Shown one piece after another: positions 46,743 to 58,485 of a stretch of DNA of 64,000 bases. Every line of letters begins with the position of its first letter. Within the stretch, counting starts at the first letter, position 1. The notes beneath the pieces are model-generated. The model ran no database searches. It was not told the origin of the DNA and worked only from the letters and a program-made list of their open reading frames with translations. Both the position numbers and the translations under genes were made by a program. This stretch comes from Chlorocebus sabaeus (lineage: Eukaryota; Chordata; Mammalia; Primates; Cercopithecidae), in contig NC_132927.1 in the NCBI RefSeq assembly GCF_047675955.1, positions 63,035,702 to 63,099,701 on the forward strand. Reading direction: 5' to 3'.

Positions 46743-48251
46743 TCGTGGATATACTAGATGTGGTGGTCTTTTTTCTCTTGGATACTATAAAGAGAAGGAC
46801 AAAATGATAGCAAATGTGCACAAAATCAGTCACTAGCTCCATTGAAAATGCAATCTATTCTGTTTTCACAAGAGATGTCACTATTTTAGCAGTTCTTCTT
46901 ATGCTTATAAATGCACAGAATAATTTCTAAACAATAGAACTTAAATATTTTCACATAAAACTGGAACATTTTCTTCGTTCCTCTGTTTATTAAACATCCA
47001 GTCAGAAGCAAGTGGTTATCTATAAAGGTAAGAAACCTCATCTGCAGTGGAGGAACAGACATGCTGAACAGATTATATGATTCTTCACAAAACGCCCCAT
47101 GCTGCCTACATCACAGTCAGAAATCTTTGATTTTGATTTTATATAAATATTCTAAATAGCCAGTACTTGATTTTTTTTAAGGAGCCCAATTATTCTTGAA
47201 TAACAGCTGTGCAAGCTGTGAAGTAAGTAAATTAATCTTTTGAGCTTTCGGTAAAAGTGCAAGATCTTACAGTCAGCACGGAATATATACGGTTTTGTTC
47301 GGTGCTATAATATACATGTGCTCTGGTCCATTTTAAGCAATGTTAAAAATGTGGTTATATTCCAGATTGGCTTTATGTCTTTTTCCCTTCAGCATCCATG
47401 TAAAATGAGCCCCTTATTTAGTGAAAATCTTCTTGTATTCTGTGCTTTCGCTCAAGAAAAATAAAGAGCTTATCTATCATTGGAAGTTGGCGTATTGAGG
47501 GTAGATGAAAGGCCGGCTGGCTCCAATTTTACCACATGCATCATTAAAATATTTGCTAGCTACAGAAACTTTTCCAGCAATCCCTTACTACTGGTTCACA
47601 TACTGATCTGATATGTTAAAGCCGTTCATGGCTGGAGCTGCCAAAGCCCTCCGCAGACATATGCAATGTACACCAAGGATTACATCACCCGCCACTGAAG
47701 GGCAGCCACCTCCCTGATGAGACACAGACAACCGTGCATTTAATGGGGCATAGCAAGTATGTGCAATAGGTATGATGTTCAGTCTGAGAACTCAGGAAAG
47801 GAACTCAAGTTTAGAATAAATGTAAGCAATAAAATGAAATTGTTAGGATGCTTAAAAAAATAGTTTGATACACTTTTTTTGGTAGTGGTGATTCTTGGAT
47901 CGTAAAAGTTACAAATTTTACCAAAGTGATGTTTAATTCATTAAAAAATTTTAAAAACACATGATAACTTTCATATAAAAATAAATGCAGGGAGTAAAGA
48001 GAGAGAGAGAGGGGAAGAAAGGAGGCTGGAAATTTTATCTCATACATTAATTTCAGCACACACTTGATACCATTCTCACACAGTATAGTAAACTTTTCCT
48101 CACATCACAGTGAGTCACAGACAAGAACTATCCAGATAATCAGTGGGAAAGCTGAAAATGTGTTCAAGTAGGAAACATAACAAATTTAGTTTAGTAATCG
48201 TGAATAACTTTTTTTTTGGAGTTATTTTTCCACCTTATTAATGAACGACCT
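46743..48251. other. Unassigned sequence between inverted arms
   Basis: Unique-looking sequence with no repeat family recognised and a GA tract at 47999-48012. It forms most of the loop between the inverted arms. Confidence 0.45.
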
Positions 48252-48337
48252 CAGTTTTTTTTCCTCTCAGCTTTATTGAGGTATAATTAACAAAAATTGC
48301 ATATGTTTATGGTGTTAAATGTGATGCTTTGATATAT
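48252..48337 (-). mobile_element. Old L1 3' end (start of a split element)
   Basis: 'cagctttattgaggtataat' and 'ggtgttaaatgtgatgcttt' are an L1 3' terminus in reverse orientation. The same element resumes at about 49405 ('gatatatgtatatattgtga'). Confidence 0.8.
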
Positions 48338-48950
48338 TGATCAAAAATAAAGTTAACAGTCCCCACAATCCCCAACCATCTGAATGGACTCCCTCCTCTA
48401 GGCCAGCGCTCTCCAAAGTTAACCTGGAAGACTGACTCAGACCATGATGGGAAGCAAGGGGTCAGACATGCCTCATTATTCCCTCCTCCCTTTTGAAATA
48501 CAGAAAAAGCCAACCACGTTTAACATCAACACAGACCATAAGTCTGGTCAGAAATATTTATAATCTATCCTCTCTGAAGCCTACTACCTGGAGGATTCAT
48601 CTGCATGATAAAAGTTTTTTCCCCACAACCTGTTATTACAACCCAGACATTCCTTTCTATTGATAAAAACTCTTTCAACCAATTGTCAATCACAACATTT
48701 TTAAATCTACCTATAACCTGGAAGCCCCTTCTTCAAGTTGTCCTCCCTTTCTGGACTGAAGCACTGTATATCTTAAATGTATTTGATTGATGTCTTATGT
48801 CTCCCTAAAATATATAAAACCAAGCTGTGCCTCAACCACCTTGGGCACATACTCTCAGGGTCTCCTGAAAGCTGTGTAACAGGCCTTGATCACTCACATT
48901 TGGCTCAGAATAAATCCCCACAAATATTTCAAAGGGTTTTTAAAAATACT
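48338..48950 (+). mobile_element. Class-I (ERV1, MER4-group-like) LTR, 3' end replaced
   Basis: Forward LTR with 'aaaatatataaaaccaagct', 'caaccaccttgggcacatac' and 'catttggctcagaataaatc', a typical promoter/R/polyadenylation layout. The expected last 20-30 bases of the LTR are not recognisable; the sequence instead runs into the inverted-repeat arm. It is related to 37656-38212 in opposite orientation. Confidence 0.75.
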
Positions 48951-48960
48951 TAAAATATTT

Positions 48961-49345
48961 TAAAGCTCAAAAATTCCATCCACTCAATTCATTTTCAACC
49001 TACAATAAAGAAACACATACATTAAATAGCATAACAACAAAATTCATAGGAGAGATTTCTGGCTGCTGTATCACCCTTGGAAATTTTCACCACCTATTTC
49101 CTTTTATACATATATACAGGGCTTCCCTTTTACTTCTGTTATTAACCATCTCTGCTATAAACATAATTAACTGGATGATCTAGCATAAAGATCTTTCTAT
49201 TTTCTCCTGAAGCCTGTATCATCAGGGTGAATTCATTGTCATTGTTATTACCTCTGTAGACATACAAATAATAATAAGAACAAAAAACAGAGTCAATATC
49301 AAGCTGAAAAGAAAAGAAAAATCATCATATATCCACAACTAATGT
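48961..49345 (-). repeat. Right arm of the large inverted duplication
   Basis: Reverse complement of 46357-46742. It lies between the LTR and resumed L1 sequence, so it appears to have entered this L1 together with, or next to, the LTR. Confidence 0.9.
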
Positions 49346-49404
49346 TAGACTTTTTAAATGATTTGAAGACATTTATTCGGAGTCAAATGGTATATATGCC
49401 AGAT

Positions 49405-49970
49405 ATATGTATATATTGTGAAATGATTAACATGATCAAGCTAATTACCATATCAATTAGCACACACAGTTATGACTTTTTAGTATGTGTGGTGAGAACA
49501 TTAAAGCTAAACTCTCTTACCAATTTTCAAGTGTGTAATACAGTATATTATTAACTATAGTCACTAGGCTGAACAGTAGATCTCTAGAATGTATTCATCC
49601 TATCAAACTGAAAGTTTGTACCTTTTGATGAACATCTCCTCATTCCACCACTCACCCGACAAGCCCCTGGCAACCACCATTCTGCTCTCTGCTTCTATGA
49701 GCTTTTCAGATTCCACATGCAGATGAGATCATGCAGTGTTTGTCTTCTTCGTTCTGGCTTACTTTATTTCACTTTGCATAGTATCTTCCAGGTTCATCTA
49801 TGTTGTCACAAATGACAGGATTTCCTTCTTTTTAAAGGCTGAATAGTATTTCATTGTGTATATATACCCATTTTCTGTAGCCATTCAACAGTCCATGCTA
49901 ATTCCATATCTTGGCTATTGTGAATAATGCTGCAAAAAACATGGACATGCAGACGTCTCTTTGACATACT
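49405..49970 (-). mobile_element. Old L1 (L1MA/PB-like), 3'UTR and ORF2 end, resumed
   Basis: Reverse L1 blocks 'tatagtcactaggctgaaca', 'cccctggcaaccaccattct' and 'aggctgaatagtatttcatt' in order, up to the insertion at 49971. Confidence 0.85.
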
Positions 49971-50345
49971 CTTCTGTGGTGAACAGCTGCATGCAAACCT
50001 ACTTCCAAAGGTCAAGGGAACTGAGAGGCCAAATAAGGAGTGTGACAAGTACAGTTTCTCAGAAAGAAACATTTAATAGGGACTTAGGAACAGAAGCTGT
50101 ATCTTGGGTGGCCATGAGACAGCGGATCCCTGATCTCTCCCTCCAGAAAATATCCTTTATAAGCTTTTTTGATAAAGCATGCACCATGTCGGACTTTCTT
50201 GCATAATATGTGACCTCTGAGGAGGTTAGATAAGCATTTTCATGAGGGGCTATCTATGGTATAGGCACTTTTTTGAAGAGTTTATTTTTTAGAGGTTATT
50301 TGTGCTACGGACATTGTTTGAAGACCTTGTTGTGGTATGCAGAAA

Positions 50346-52726
50346 TGATATGGTTTGGCTCTGTGTCCCCACCCAAATCTCATCTCAAATTGTAATCCCC
50401 ACGTGTTGAGGGAGGGACCTGGCGGGAAGTGATTGGATCATGGAAGTGATTTCCCCCATGTTGTTATCATGATAGTGAGGGGATTCTCATCAGATCTACT
50501 GGTTTTAAAAGTGGCAGTTTCCTCTGAGCACTCTCTCTCTCTCTGCTGCTGCCTTGTGAAGTAGGTGTCTGCTTCTCCATTACTTTCCACCATGATTGTA
50601 AGTTTCCTGAGGCCTTCCCAACCATGTGGACCTGTGAGTCAATTAAACCTCTTTTGTTTATAAATTACCCAGTCTCAGATAGTGTCTTTTTAGCAGTGTG
50701 AGAACTAATACAGAAAAATGGTACCAGGAGTGTGGGGCACTGCTATAAAAATAACCTGAAAATGTGGAATTGACTTTGGTACTAGGTAACAGGCAGAGGT
50801 TGGAACAGTTTGGAGGACTCAGAAGAAGACACAACGATATGGGAAAGTTTAGGACTTCCTAGAGACTTGTTGGATGATTTTGACCAAAATGCTGGTAGTG
50901 ATATGGACAGTAAAGTCCAAGCTGAGGAGGTCTCAGATGGAGATGAGGAACTTATTGGGAACTGGAGTAAGGGTCATTCATGCTGTGCTTTAGCAAAGAG
51001 ACTGCCACTGGCAGTATTTTGCCCCAGCCCTGGAGATCTGTGGAACTTTGAACTTGAGAAAGATGATTTAGGGTATCTGGTGTAAAAAATTTCTAAGCAG
51101 CAAAGCATTGAAAAGTTTACATAGCTTATAATGAAAATGTTCAGTTATATGAGTTCACAGAGATTGTTTGAAATTGGAATGTATATTTAACAAGGAAGCA
51201 AAGCATATATGCTTGGAAAATTTACAACCTGACCATGTAGTAGAAAAGGAAAACCCATTTTCTGAGGAGGAATTCAAGCCAGCTGCAGAAATTTGAATAA
51301 ATAACAAGGAGCTGAATGTTAATATCCAAGAAAATGGACAAAATTTCTCCAGAGCCTGTCAGAAACCTTCACAGCAGCCCCTCCCATCACAGGCCTGGAG
51401 ATCTAGGAGGGAAAAATGGCTTCCTAGGCCAGGCCCAGGGTGCTGCTGCTCTGTGCAGCTTTGGGACTTGGTGTTCTGTGTCACATAACTCCAGCTCCAG
51501 CTGTAGCTAAAAGGGGCCAAGATACAGCTCAGGCCATTGGTTCAGAGGCAAGGAAATCAAGCCTCAGTTTCCATGTGCTGTTGGGCCTGCAGGTACAGAG
51601 AATACAAGAGTTGAGGTTTGGGAACCTCTGCGTAGATTTCAAAAGATGTATGGAAATGCCTGGATGTCCCGGCAGATAGCTGCTGCAGGGGCAGAGTCCT
51701 CATGGAAAACCTCTGCAAGGGTAGTGCAGAAGGAAAATGTGGGGTTGGAGCCCCCACACAGAATCCACACTGGGGCACTGCCTACTGGATCTATGAGAAG
51801 ATGGCCGCCATCCTCTAGACCCCAGAATGATAGATCTGCCAACAACTTGCACCATGCACCTGGAAAAGCAGCAGGCGTTCAATGCCAATCCGTGAAAGCA
51901 GCCACAGGGGCTGTACCCTGCAGAGCCATAGGGCAGATCTGCCCAGTGTCATGGGGTCCCACCCCTTGCATCAGCATGCCCTGGATGTAAGGCATGAAGT
52001 CTAAGAGATTACTTTGGAGCTTTGAGATTTAATGAATGTCCTGTCAGGTTTCAAACTTGCATGGTGCCCTTGACCCCTTTGTTTTAGCCAATTTCTCCCT
52101 TTGGGAATTGGAACATTTACCCAATGCCTATACACTCACTGTATCTTGCAAGTACCTAACTTATTTTTTGTTTGTTTGTTTGTTTGTTTGATTTTGCAGG
52201 GTTATAGGGGAAAAGGACTTGCCTTGTCTCAGAGAGGATTTCGGACTTGGACTTTTGAGTTAATGCTGGACTAAGTTAAAACTTTGGAAGACTGTAGAAA
52301 AGTCATGATTGGTTTTGAAATGTGAAAAGGACATGAGATTTGGGAGGAGACAGGGACTGAATTATATAGTTTGGCTCTTTGTCCCCCCACAAACCTCATC
52401 TCAAATTGTAATCCCTACATGTGGAGGTGGGGACCTGGTGGGAGGTGATTAGATCCTGGGGGTAATTCCCTCATGCTGTTCTCATGATAGTGAGGGCATT
52501 CTCATGAGATCTGAAGGTTTTAAAAGTGGCAGTTTCCCCTGCACTCTCCCTCTCTTCTGCTGCCTTGTGAAGAAGGTACCTGCTTCCCCTTTGCCTTCAG
52601 CCATGACAGTAAGTTTCCTGAGGCCTCTCTAGACTTGCAGAACTGTAAGTCAATTAAACCTCTTTTGTTTACTCATTACCCTGTCTCAGATAGTATCTTT
52701 ATAGCCATGTGAGAGTCAAACATCAG
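50346..52726 (+). mobile_element. MST-type MaLR with both LTRs
   Basis: 5' LTR 50346-50711, internal region 50712-52360, 3' LTR 52361 to about 52726. The 3' LTR terminus is disturbed by a short local duplication ('agtcaaacatcagtc' twice at 52725-52750), and the expected copy of agaaa (50341-50345) is not seen there. Confidence 0.9.
50712..52360 (+). pseudogene. MST internal region with gag-like remnant frames
   Basis: Frames at 50810-51085 (91 codons, with VSDGDEEL) and 51646-51990 (114 codons) correspond to the 76- and 298-codon frames of the THE1 copy at 33852-35425. Intervening stops break the frame. A GTTT tract lies at 52165-52192. Confidence 0.75.
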
Positions 52727-52819
52727 TCAAGGAGTCAAACATCAGTCCTCCATGGTGGTAGGTTTGCATCAAAATGGTATCACTCTTGCTGTCCAATAGG
52801 CTGTTTTTCTGCTCATACT

Positions 52820-53545
52820 AATTTTATTTCTCTTGGGTATTTCACCAATATGGGGATTTCTGGGTTATATAGTAGTTCTATTATTCATTTTTTCAGAACC
52901 TCCATAATGTATTGCATAGTGACTGCACTAATTTACATTCCCACCGGCAGTATGCAAGGGTTTCTTTTCTCTACATCTTTGCCAAGACTTGTCTTTTGTC
53001 TTTTTCATAGTAGCCACCCTGACAGGTATGTGGTGGTATCTCATTATAGTTGTAATTTACATTTATCTGATAATTAGTAATATTGAGCAGCTTTATATAC
53101 CTTTTGACTACTTGTATGTTTTCTTTTGAAAAATGTCTTTTTAGATCCTTTGCCCATTTTTTAATCAGTTGTTTGTTTTTCTGCTATTGAGTTACTCAAA
53201 TTCCTTACATATTTTGGATATATAACCTCTTATCAGATATCTCACATGAAAATATATTTTCCGATTGCATAGATTATCTCTACACTCTGTTGATTATTTC
53301 TTTTTCTATGAAGAAGCTTTTTTAGTTTAATCCAAACCCCTTTGTCTCTTCTTGCCTTTGTTGCCTGTAGTTTGGGATCATATCCAAAAAATCTGATTCA
53401 AACCCAATGTAAAGAAGGTTTTTCCCTGTTTTCTTCTAGTAGTTTTACAGTTTTGCATCTTATGTTTAAGTTTTTAATGGATTTTGAGTTAATTTTTGTA
53501 TCTAGTGCAAGATAAGAATCCAATTTCATTCTTATGAATGTGTGG
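52820..53545 (-). mobile_element. Old L1 continuation (ORF2)
   Basis: Reverse ORF2 blocks, for example 'atttacattcccaccggcag' and 'ttttagatcctttgcccatt', continue the element interrupted at 49970. Confidence 0.85.
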
Positions 53546-53805
53546 TGATTTTTTCCTAGTTTGGTCTTCAAATCTCTCTTTGGAGAGTGGTCATAAGCCA
53601 AGATAGCCACTTTCTATGATTGCGCTGATAAAAAGAAAAGTTAGGGTCATGTGTGTCGATTAGGTGAGACACAGGGAAGGCAGCAAAACAAAGCATGAAA
53701 TAACGAGAGTAGTCACAGATTCCAGGAAGAAGAGGGTTGCCCGTAAAAGCTGATAGGAAGTCAGGAGATGGCAGTGTTCTCAACTAACAAGTTAGAGGGC
53801 AGAGT

Positions 53806-53841
<36 letters not shown>

Positions 53842-54104
53842 TCATCACTGCAGCATATCCCTGCAGTCTATGTGGAGCGAAGAGTTCAGTGGGGTGAGTG
53901 AAGTCACTCTCATATGGCTGATCCATAGGGATTGGGTCACCAGTAGACAGTTGCTTACAGCAAATATCTGGGTCTACCTCCTTGAGGAACTGGGAGGTGA
54001 AGAACTGGAAACCATTAAAGGTAAATAAGCCTTACTTTTGATATGAGAATGTCCATCTTCCATTTATAATAGAAGTCATCCAGACATAAAATTATAAGGG
54101 TTCA
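53546..54104. mobile_element. Unclassified 559-bp LTR-like insertion in L1
   Basis: L1 sequence breaks at 53545 and resumes at 54105. The insert starts tg and ends ca, as LTRs do. Flanks tgtgg (53541-53545) and ctagg (54105-54109) match at three of five positions. A GA microsatellite lies at 53805-53840. The family is not recognised. Confidence 0.55.
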
Positions 54105-54840
54105 CTAGGATATGAATATCCAGTTTTCTCAACACCATTGACTGAAGAGTTTTTTCTTTCTCTATTGTGTGTTCTTGGCTCCTTTGTCTAAAATCAATTG
54201 AAAAAAAAAAAAACACAAGGGTTTATTTATTTCGGGCTCTCTATTCTCTTTCTTTGGTCTATAGTCTGTTTTTAAGCCAGTACCATGCTATTTTGATTAC
54301 TATATATTTTACTATATTTTGAAGTTAGATAGTGTGTGGCGTCCAAGATTTGTTCTTCTTGATGAAAACTGCCGTGGCTATTTGAATTTGTTGTTGTTGT
54401 TGTTGTTATCATTGTTGTTGCTGTTTGGTTCTATAAGAATTGTTTGTTTTCCATTTCTTTGAAAAATGTCATTAGAATTTTTCATAGGGATTGCACTGAA
54501 TCTATAGATCCCTTTGGGTGTTATGAACATTCTGACAACATTGATTTTTCTGATTGATGAACACAGAATATCTTCTAATTTATTTGTGTCTTCTTCAATT
54601 TTTTTCAACCATGTTTTATAGTTTTTAGTATACAGATCTTTCAATCCCTTACTTACATTTATTCCTAAGTATTTGATTCTTTTTGATGCTATCATTCATG
54701 AGGTTGCTTTCATAATTACTTTTTCAGATACCTCACTGCTTGAGTATATAATCACAACTGATTTTTGTATGTTGAATTTGTATTCTGCAACTTTGCTAAA
54801 TTTATTTATTAAGTTCTAACAGGTTTTTTTTGTAGTCTTT
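54105..54840 (-). mobile_element. Old L1 continuation (ORF2)
   Basis: Reverse ORF2 blocks, 'aatatccagttttctcaaca' onward, continuing to about 54840. A TTG tract interrupts it at 54387-54421. A residual minus-strand frame (54695-54378) contains the ORF2 run ASKRIKYLGIN. Confidence 0.85.
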
Positions 54841-54849
54841 AGGATTTCT

Positions 54850-57800
54850 ATATATAAGATCATGTCAGTTGAGCTAGTTGATAATAGGAATACACTTTTC
54901 ACAAAAACGCAATGCTTTAGTAGCTGTATCGGTGGAAGAGTTTTATTATTTACACAATGGGCACACTTTTTATAAACAACATTATTTATGATCCTTAAGT
55001 CAACATTATTGCCAACTTTGAAGCCAAGCACTATTCTTCAGTGCTATCGTACAATAAAAAGTAGATTTGCATTTGGGATTTGAGTTGGTTTTTTAACCTC
55101 TTTGAATCTCACTTTTCTTATTTTCCAATTGAGAAAAAAGAAAAAAAATTTAAAGAGTGTTGTAAAGATTAACACGAATGCATGCAACCTATGAAATGTA
55201 GCTGTTGGCACTCTGTGGTCTCCTACTAAGAGAGATATTACCACTATCATTAACAGGAGTTAGTCTAATGTTCATTCTTTGTTTATACTCAGGGACCCTA
55301 AGCAAAGATATGATGATTCCTTTATAGGATACATTTTTGACTTTTCTAAAATACACTGAAATGACCAGTTGATTAGATAGAGCCCCTCAAATTACATTGT
55401 ATCTGATGCAAATTTTCCCAATTTGAGAAGTGTTTGATATAATAAGAATAATGTAACTGTTAAATAATATAGTCAGTGGAATGATATGTTTTGGAGTATA
55501 TAGCTATGCAGTGAAATTTTTTATGTATAAAAGTGATTTCTCAAAAGTTTTTACATTTTACAGTTGGAGATAAATTCTGACATCAAAAAGAAGCCTCATG
55601 TTCACTTTCTACCTCAATGCTCACTGGTCTATCTTAGATGTATTTCCCAAGTTTCCCCTGGAGAAATGAGGCATAGACCATTGGCTGAAGAGAATGAATA
55701 ATGATTCTTAATAATAGACTCTTGAAAGCACAATGATAAGTCTTAGAAGTATAGAAGAACACTTTATTTAAATTGTATTTTTCTGTAAGGTACAATTTTC
55801 TTTTGCCTTAAGTTTTAGTGAATTATTTAATGATTTCTATTATAATTACACAGGAAAAAAACAAATCTAAATATTACCTTTTGATGATCTGACCAGTTTT
55901 TCTACATTTTGAATATATTATTTTCTTATTTACTATTATATTTAATTGCTTAATTTTTAAATTATTCTATTTCTTATCAAGTAGTTTATGCATATATTAA
56001 CTTGGGTTCTTACAACATCATTAATGTTTTCCATTGACGAAGTCATTCCAGCTGTGACACTTGCCTTTACAATGTTCTATGCCTCTTTTGTCATTTGTTC
56101 CTTTTCTCACAAGGAGCAAAATTTTCTCATAATTACTAAAACTATTTACTCCTACCTGTTTCCCTGCTGAAGCCTCAGAGGAAAATGATTTTACTTATAT
56201 TCATTCATAGATCATTGAAACTCGAACTTTCATCTTGGGGCAGGAATCCAGTTTTAATCTTAAAAAATAAGTAAAGTTATCTCTGTTACTGGATAAGGCT
56301 GGATCATGCCACAAGAAAATCTAAAGTTGTGATATCTTGGTTCAGGAAATAGTCAATTGCCTCGTTCTTCATTCCCGTCTTTACTACTCTGTGCCTCAGA
56401 GGCCCAGCAATTAATTTTGAAGAGATGCTGAAATTTCACATAATTGTGGTTTCTTTGTCCATCAGTCTTTCCTTTCTTTCTGTCCAGGGACCACTGTGCA
56501 TTCTCTCTTTCATTATTCTCTGCAGTGACCCAGGGACAAATGACTGATTACATTTTAGCAAGCTGGTTCCTATATTTCTGGAGCCACTAAATACTCCAGT
56601 TAAGTGACAGATAGTCACCACATTTTTTATCTTCATTTCGCCGATGTGGGAGCCCTCTCCGTGTGTCCTATGAATAGTTCAGCATCCTCAGGAGTGAGTC
56701 TCATTTCTGTAATGCTTCGTATGTCATCCGCCCATTGTCACACACATGGCTCCAATTTTAGTACTTTATTTCTAGTTGGCCCAACAATTTAGTTTATTTT
56801 TCCCCGATTGTATCAATTTATTTTAAGTCTCCTATTTCTGTGTTTGGATTTCAACCCCTGTCATTCCCACACCCTTTGGGTGGGTAATTTTGTTTCTCTA
56901 TCAAAATATTTGATCTGATTCTCCCCTGTGCTTTTTATCCTCATCTGGGTTTCATCTTAAGAATTCTTTTTTTTTTTTTAATGCCCACAAAGTATTTTGA
57001 ATGCCTCATAAACATCAACAGGCTCTTTTTGAACTAGCCATTTTGAAGTAGGCTTTCAGGTTTTCACATCACAGTAACTCCTTGTAAAAATTCATAGCCC
57101 TTGTAATGTATCCTTGGACTAGGGAGGAGGACTTTGGTCAGTTTGTCAGAGCAAGTTGCCAATATAATATAATAGAATTATATTATACGTGCCAATAGAA
57201 TATAAGAGCATAGCCACTCATATTTTGCCATAATAAAGATCACCCTTCTCTACATGGATGCTCACAAAACAGAGAAAGGGGAAAAAAGTAAGAGGGAGAC
57301 TAATAAAGAGACCAAGAACAGCTTGATGTCTCTTTAATCTTTGGACTCTGTCTTTCAAAATCCTGATCCAGAAATATCTTTGACCCAGAGAAGATTTTTT
57401 TTTTTTAAGCCATAATCCTTCTGGCTTCAAATATTACTAAAAAGTTCTAAATACAATGGAATACAATATTCTGTTTGCTGGAGTGTAATAAATAAGAATA
57501 ATAGTATTCTACTAACTGTTGCTGCTGATGACAATGGTACTTACTGAGTTGTCAATACATGTAGGTTTTAGGATGAAAACTGTTAAGATATAAACAAGAT
57601 AGGATAAAGTTGGGATTACTTATTGTGCTCTATGCTCAATCTCATTACTCCTTCTCCTCTTTTTGGAGAGGAGTTTTTTATGGACATATTTTTTTCCAAT
57701 AAGATAATATTTTTAAAGCACTCTGATTTTTATTTTTATGTCAAATACATCTAGTGAATGTTTTTGTTGTTAGGTCTAATCATACACTCTTATTTTAAAT

Positions 57801-58290
57801 AATTTGTTCCATTTTGGAACATACATAGCTATAATATATTTTTATGTAATTCAGATTAGAAGATAAATATATATAGCCTCCATCACTCCTTTTCTCTCTC
57901 TCCTCCTGCTTTAAGTCGCATGCACACACATAAATACACACACACACACCCGGGTAAAACTAGTCAGTTAGTTACAAGCAACGTCAAAAGTTATGATGCA
58001 CAGTATTTGCTCATTTAGCCTAAATCATAACAGATTCAATATACATTTGATGCTTACTAAATATCAGACTGTATGCTATTAATATTTGTTGGTGATACCA
58101 CAATAATAACACTATTCATCATCAATAATGAACATGAGATGTACCCTGTTACATTAAAATTATCTTTCAATGTGTCTAAATGTTGTAGTATTAGAAATGA
58201 TCAAGTGTCCTCAGAGCCAAGAGTGGAGAATGACCCCTTCTCTTTGGGGAATTCAGGTAAAAAATAAACAAGAATGTGTAATTCTGTAAA
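54850..58290. other. Repeat-poor unassigned sequence
   Basis: Only one MIR (55094-55250) was recognised across 3.4 kb. No supported exon was seen. Short frames at 55988-56170 and 56604-56792 have no known domain. Short runs present: a T-run at 56967-56979 and a CA tract at 57936-57948. Confidence 0.45.
55094..55250 (+). mobile_element. MIR SINE, 3' half
   Basis: Forward MIR core and 3' part: 'aacctctttgaatctcactt', then 'gttgtaaagattaacacgaa' and 'tagctgttggcactctg'. Confidence 0.6.
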
Positions 58291-58485
58291 GAACTTGGGC
58301 ATGGAATCAAATTGACCTCCAAGTCAATTCTTTCAATGTAACATTTACATGACCTAGAAAAAAAATCCCAATCTCTACCTTAATGTTTTCATCTGGAAAA
58401 TACAACAGTAATTAATACCTCCAAGGAATTAGTTACTTTGAATATGACTGATATAATGTAGAATAACCTTCTGAGGAAGTTTTAA
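58290..58485 (+). mobile_element. MIR SINE
   Basis: Forward MIR, diverged: 'ttgggcatggaatcaaattg', then 'ttaatgttttcatctggaaa' and 'taattaatacctccaaggaa'. Confidence 0.6.

Larger units (their letters stand above)
49971..52813. mobile_element. Composite insertion in L1: unclassified LTR-like sequence hosting an MST element
   Basis: L1 sequence stops at 49970 and resumes at 52820. The 6-bp sequence catact lies at 49965-49970 and 52814-52819, consistent with a 6-bp duplication. The non-MST parts, 49971-50345 and about 52727-52813, are not recognised. They carry a short inverted match, atgcaaacctac, at 49993-50004 and as its complement at about 52763-52774. Confidence 0.7.

Noticed and set aside
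47270..47315. Imperfect hairpin (agcacgg ... ttcggtgct) that could suggest a small structured RNA
   Set aside because: The stem is short, with a mismatch and shift, and the loop is AT-rich; not beyond chance in 64 kb.
52709..53077. 122-codon plus-strand frame
   Set aside because: It spans the end of the MST insertion and antisense L1 ORF2; no protein motif was recognised.
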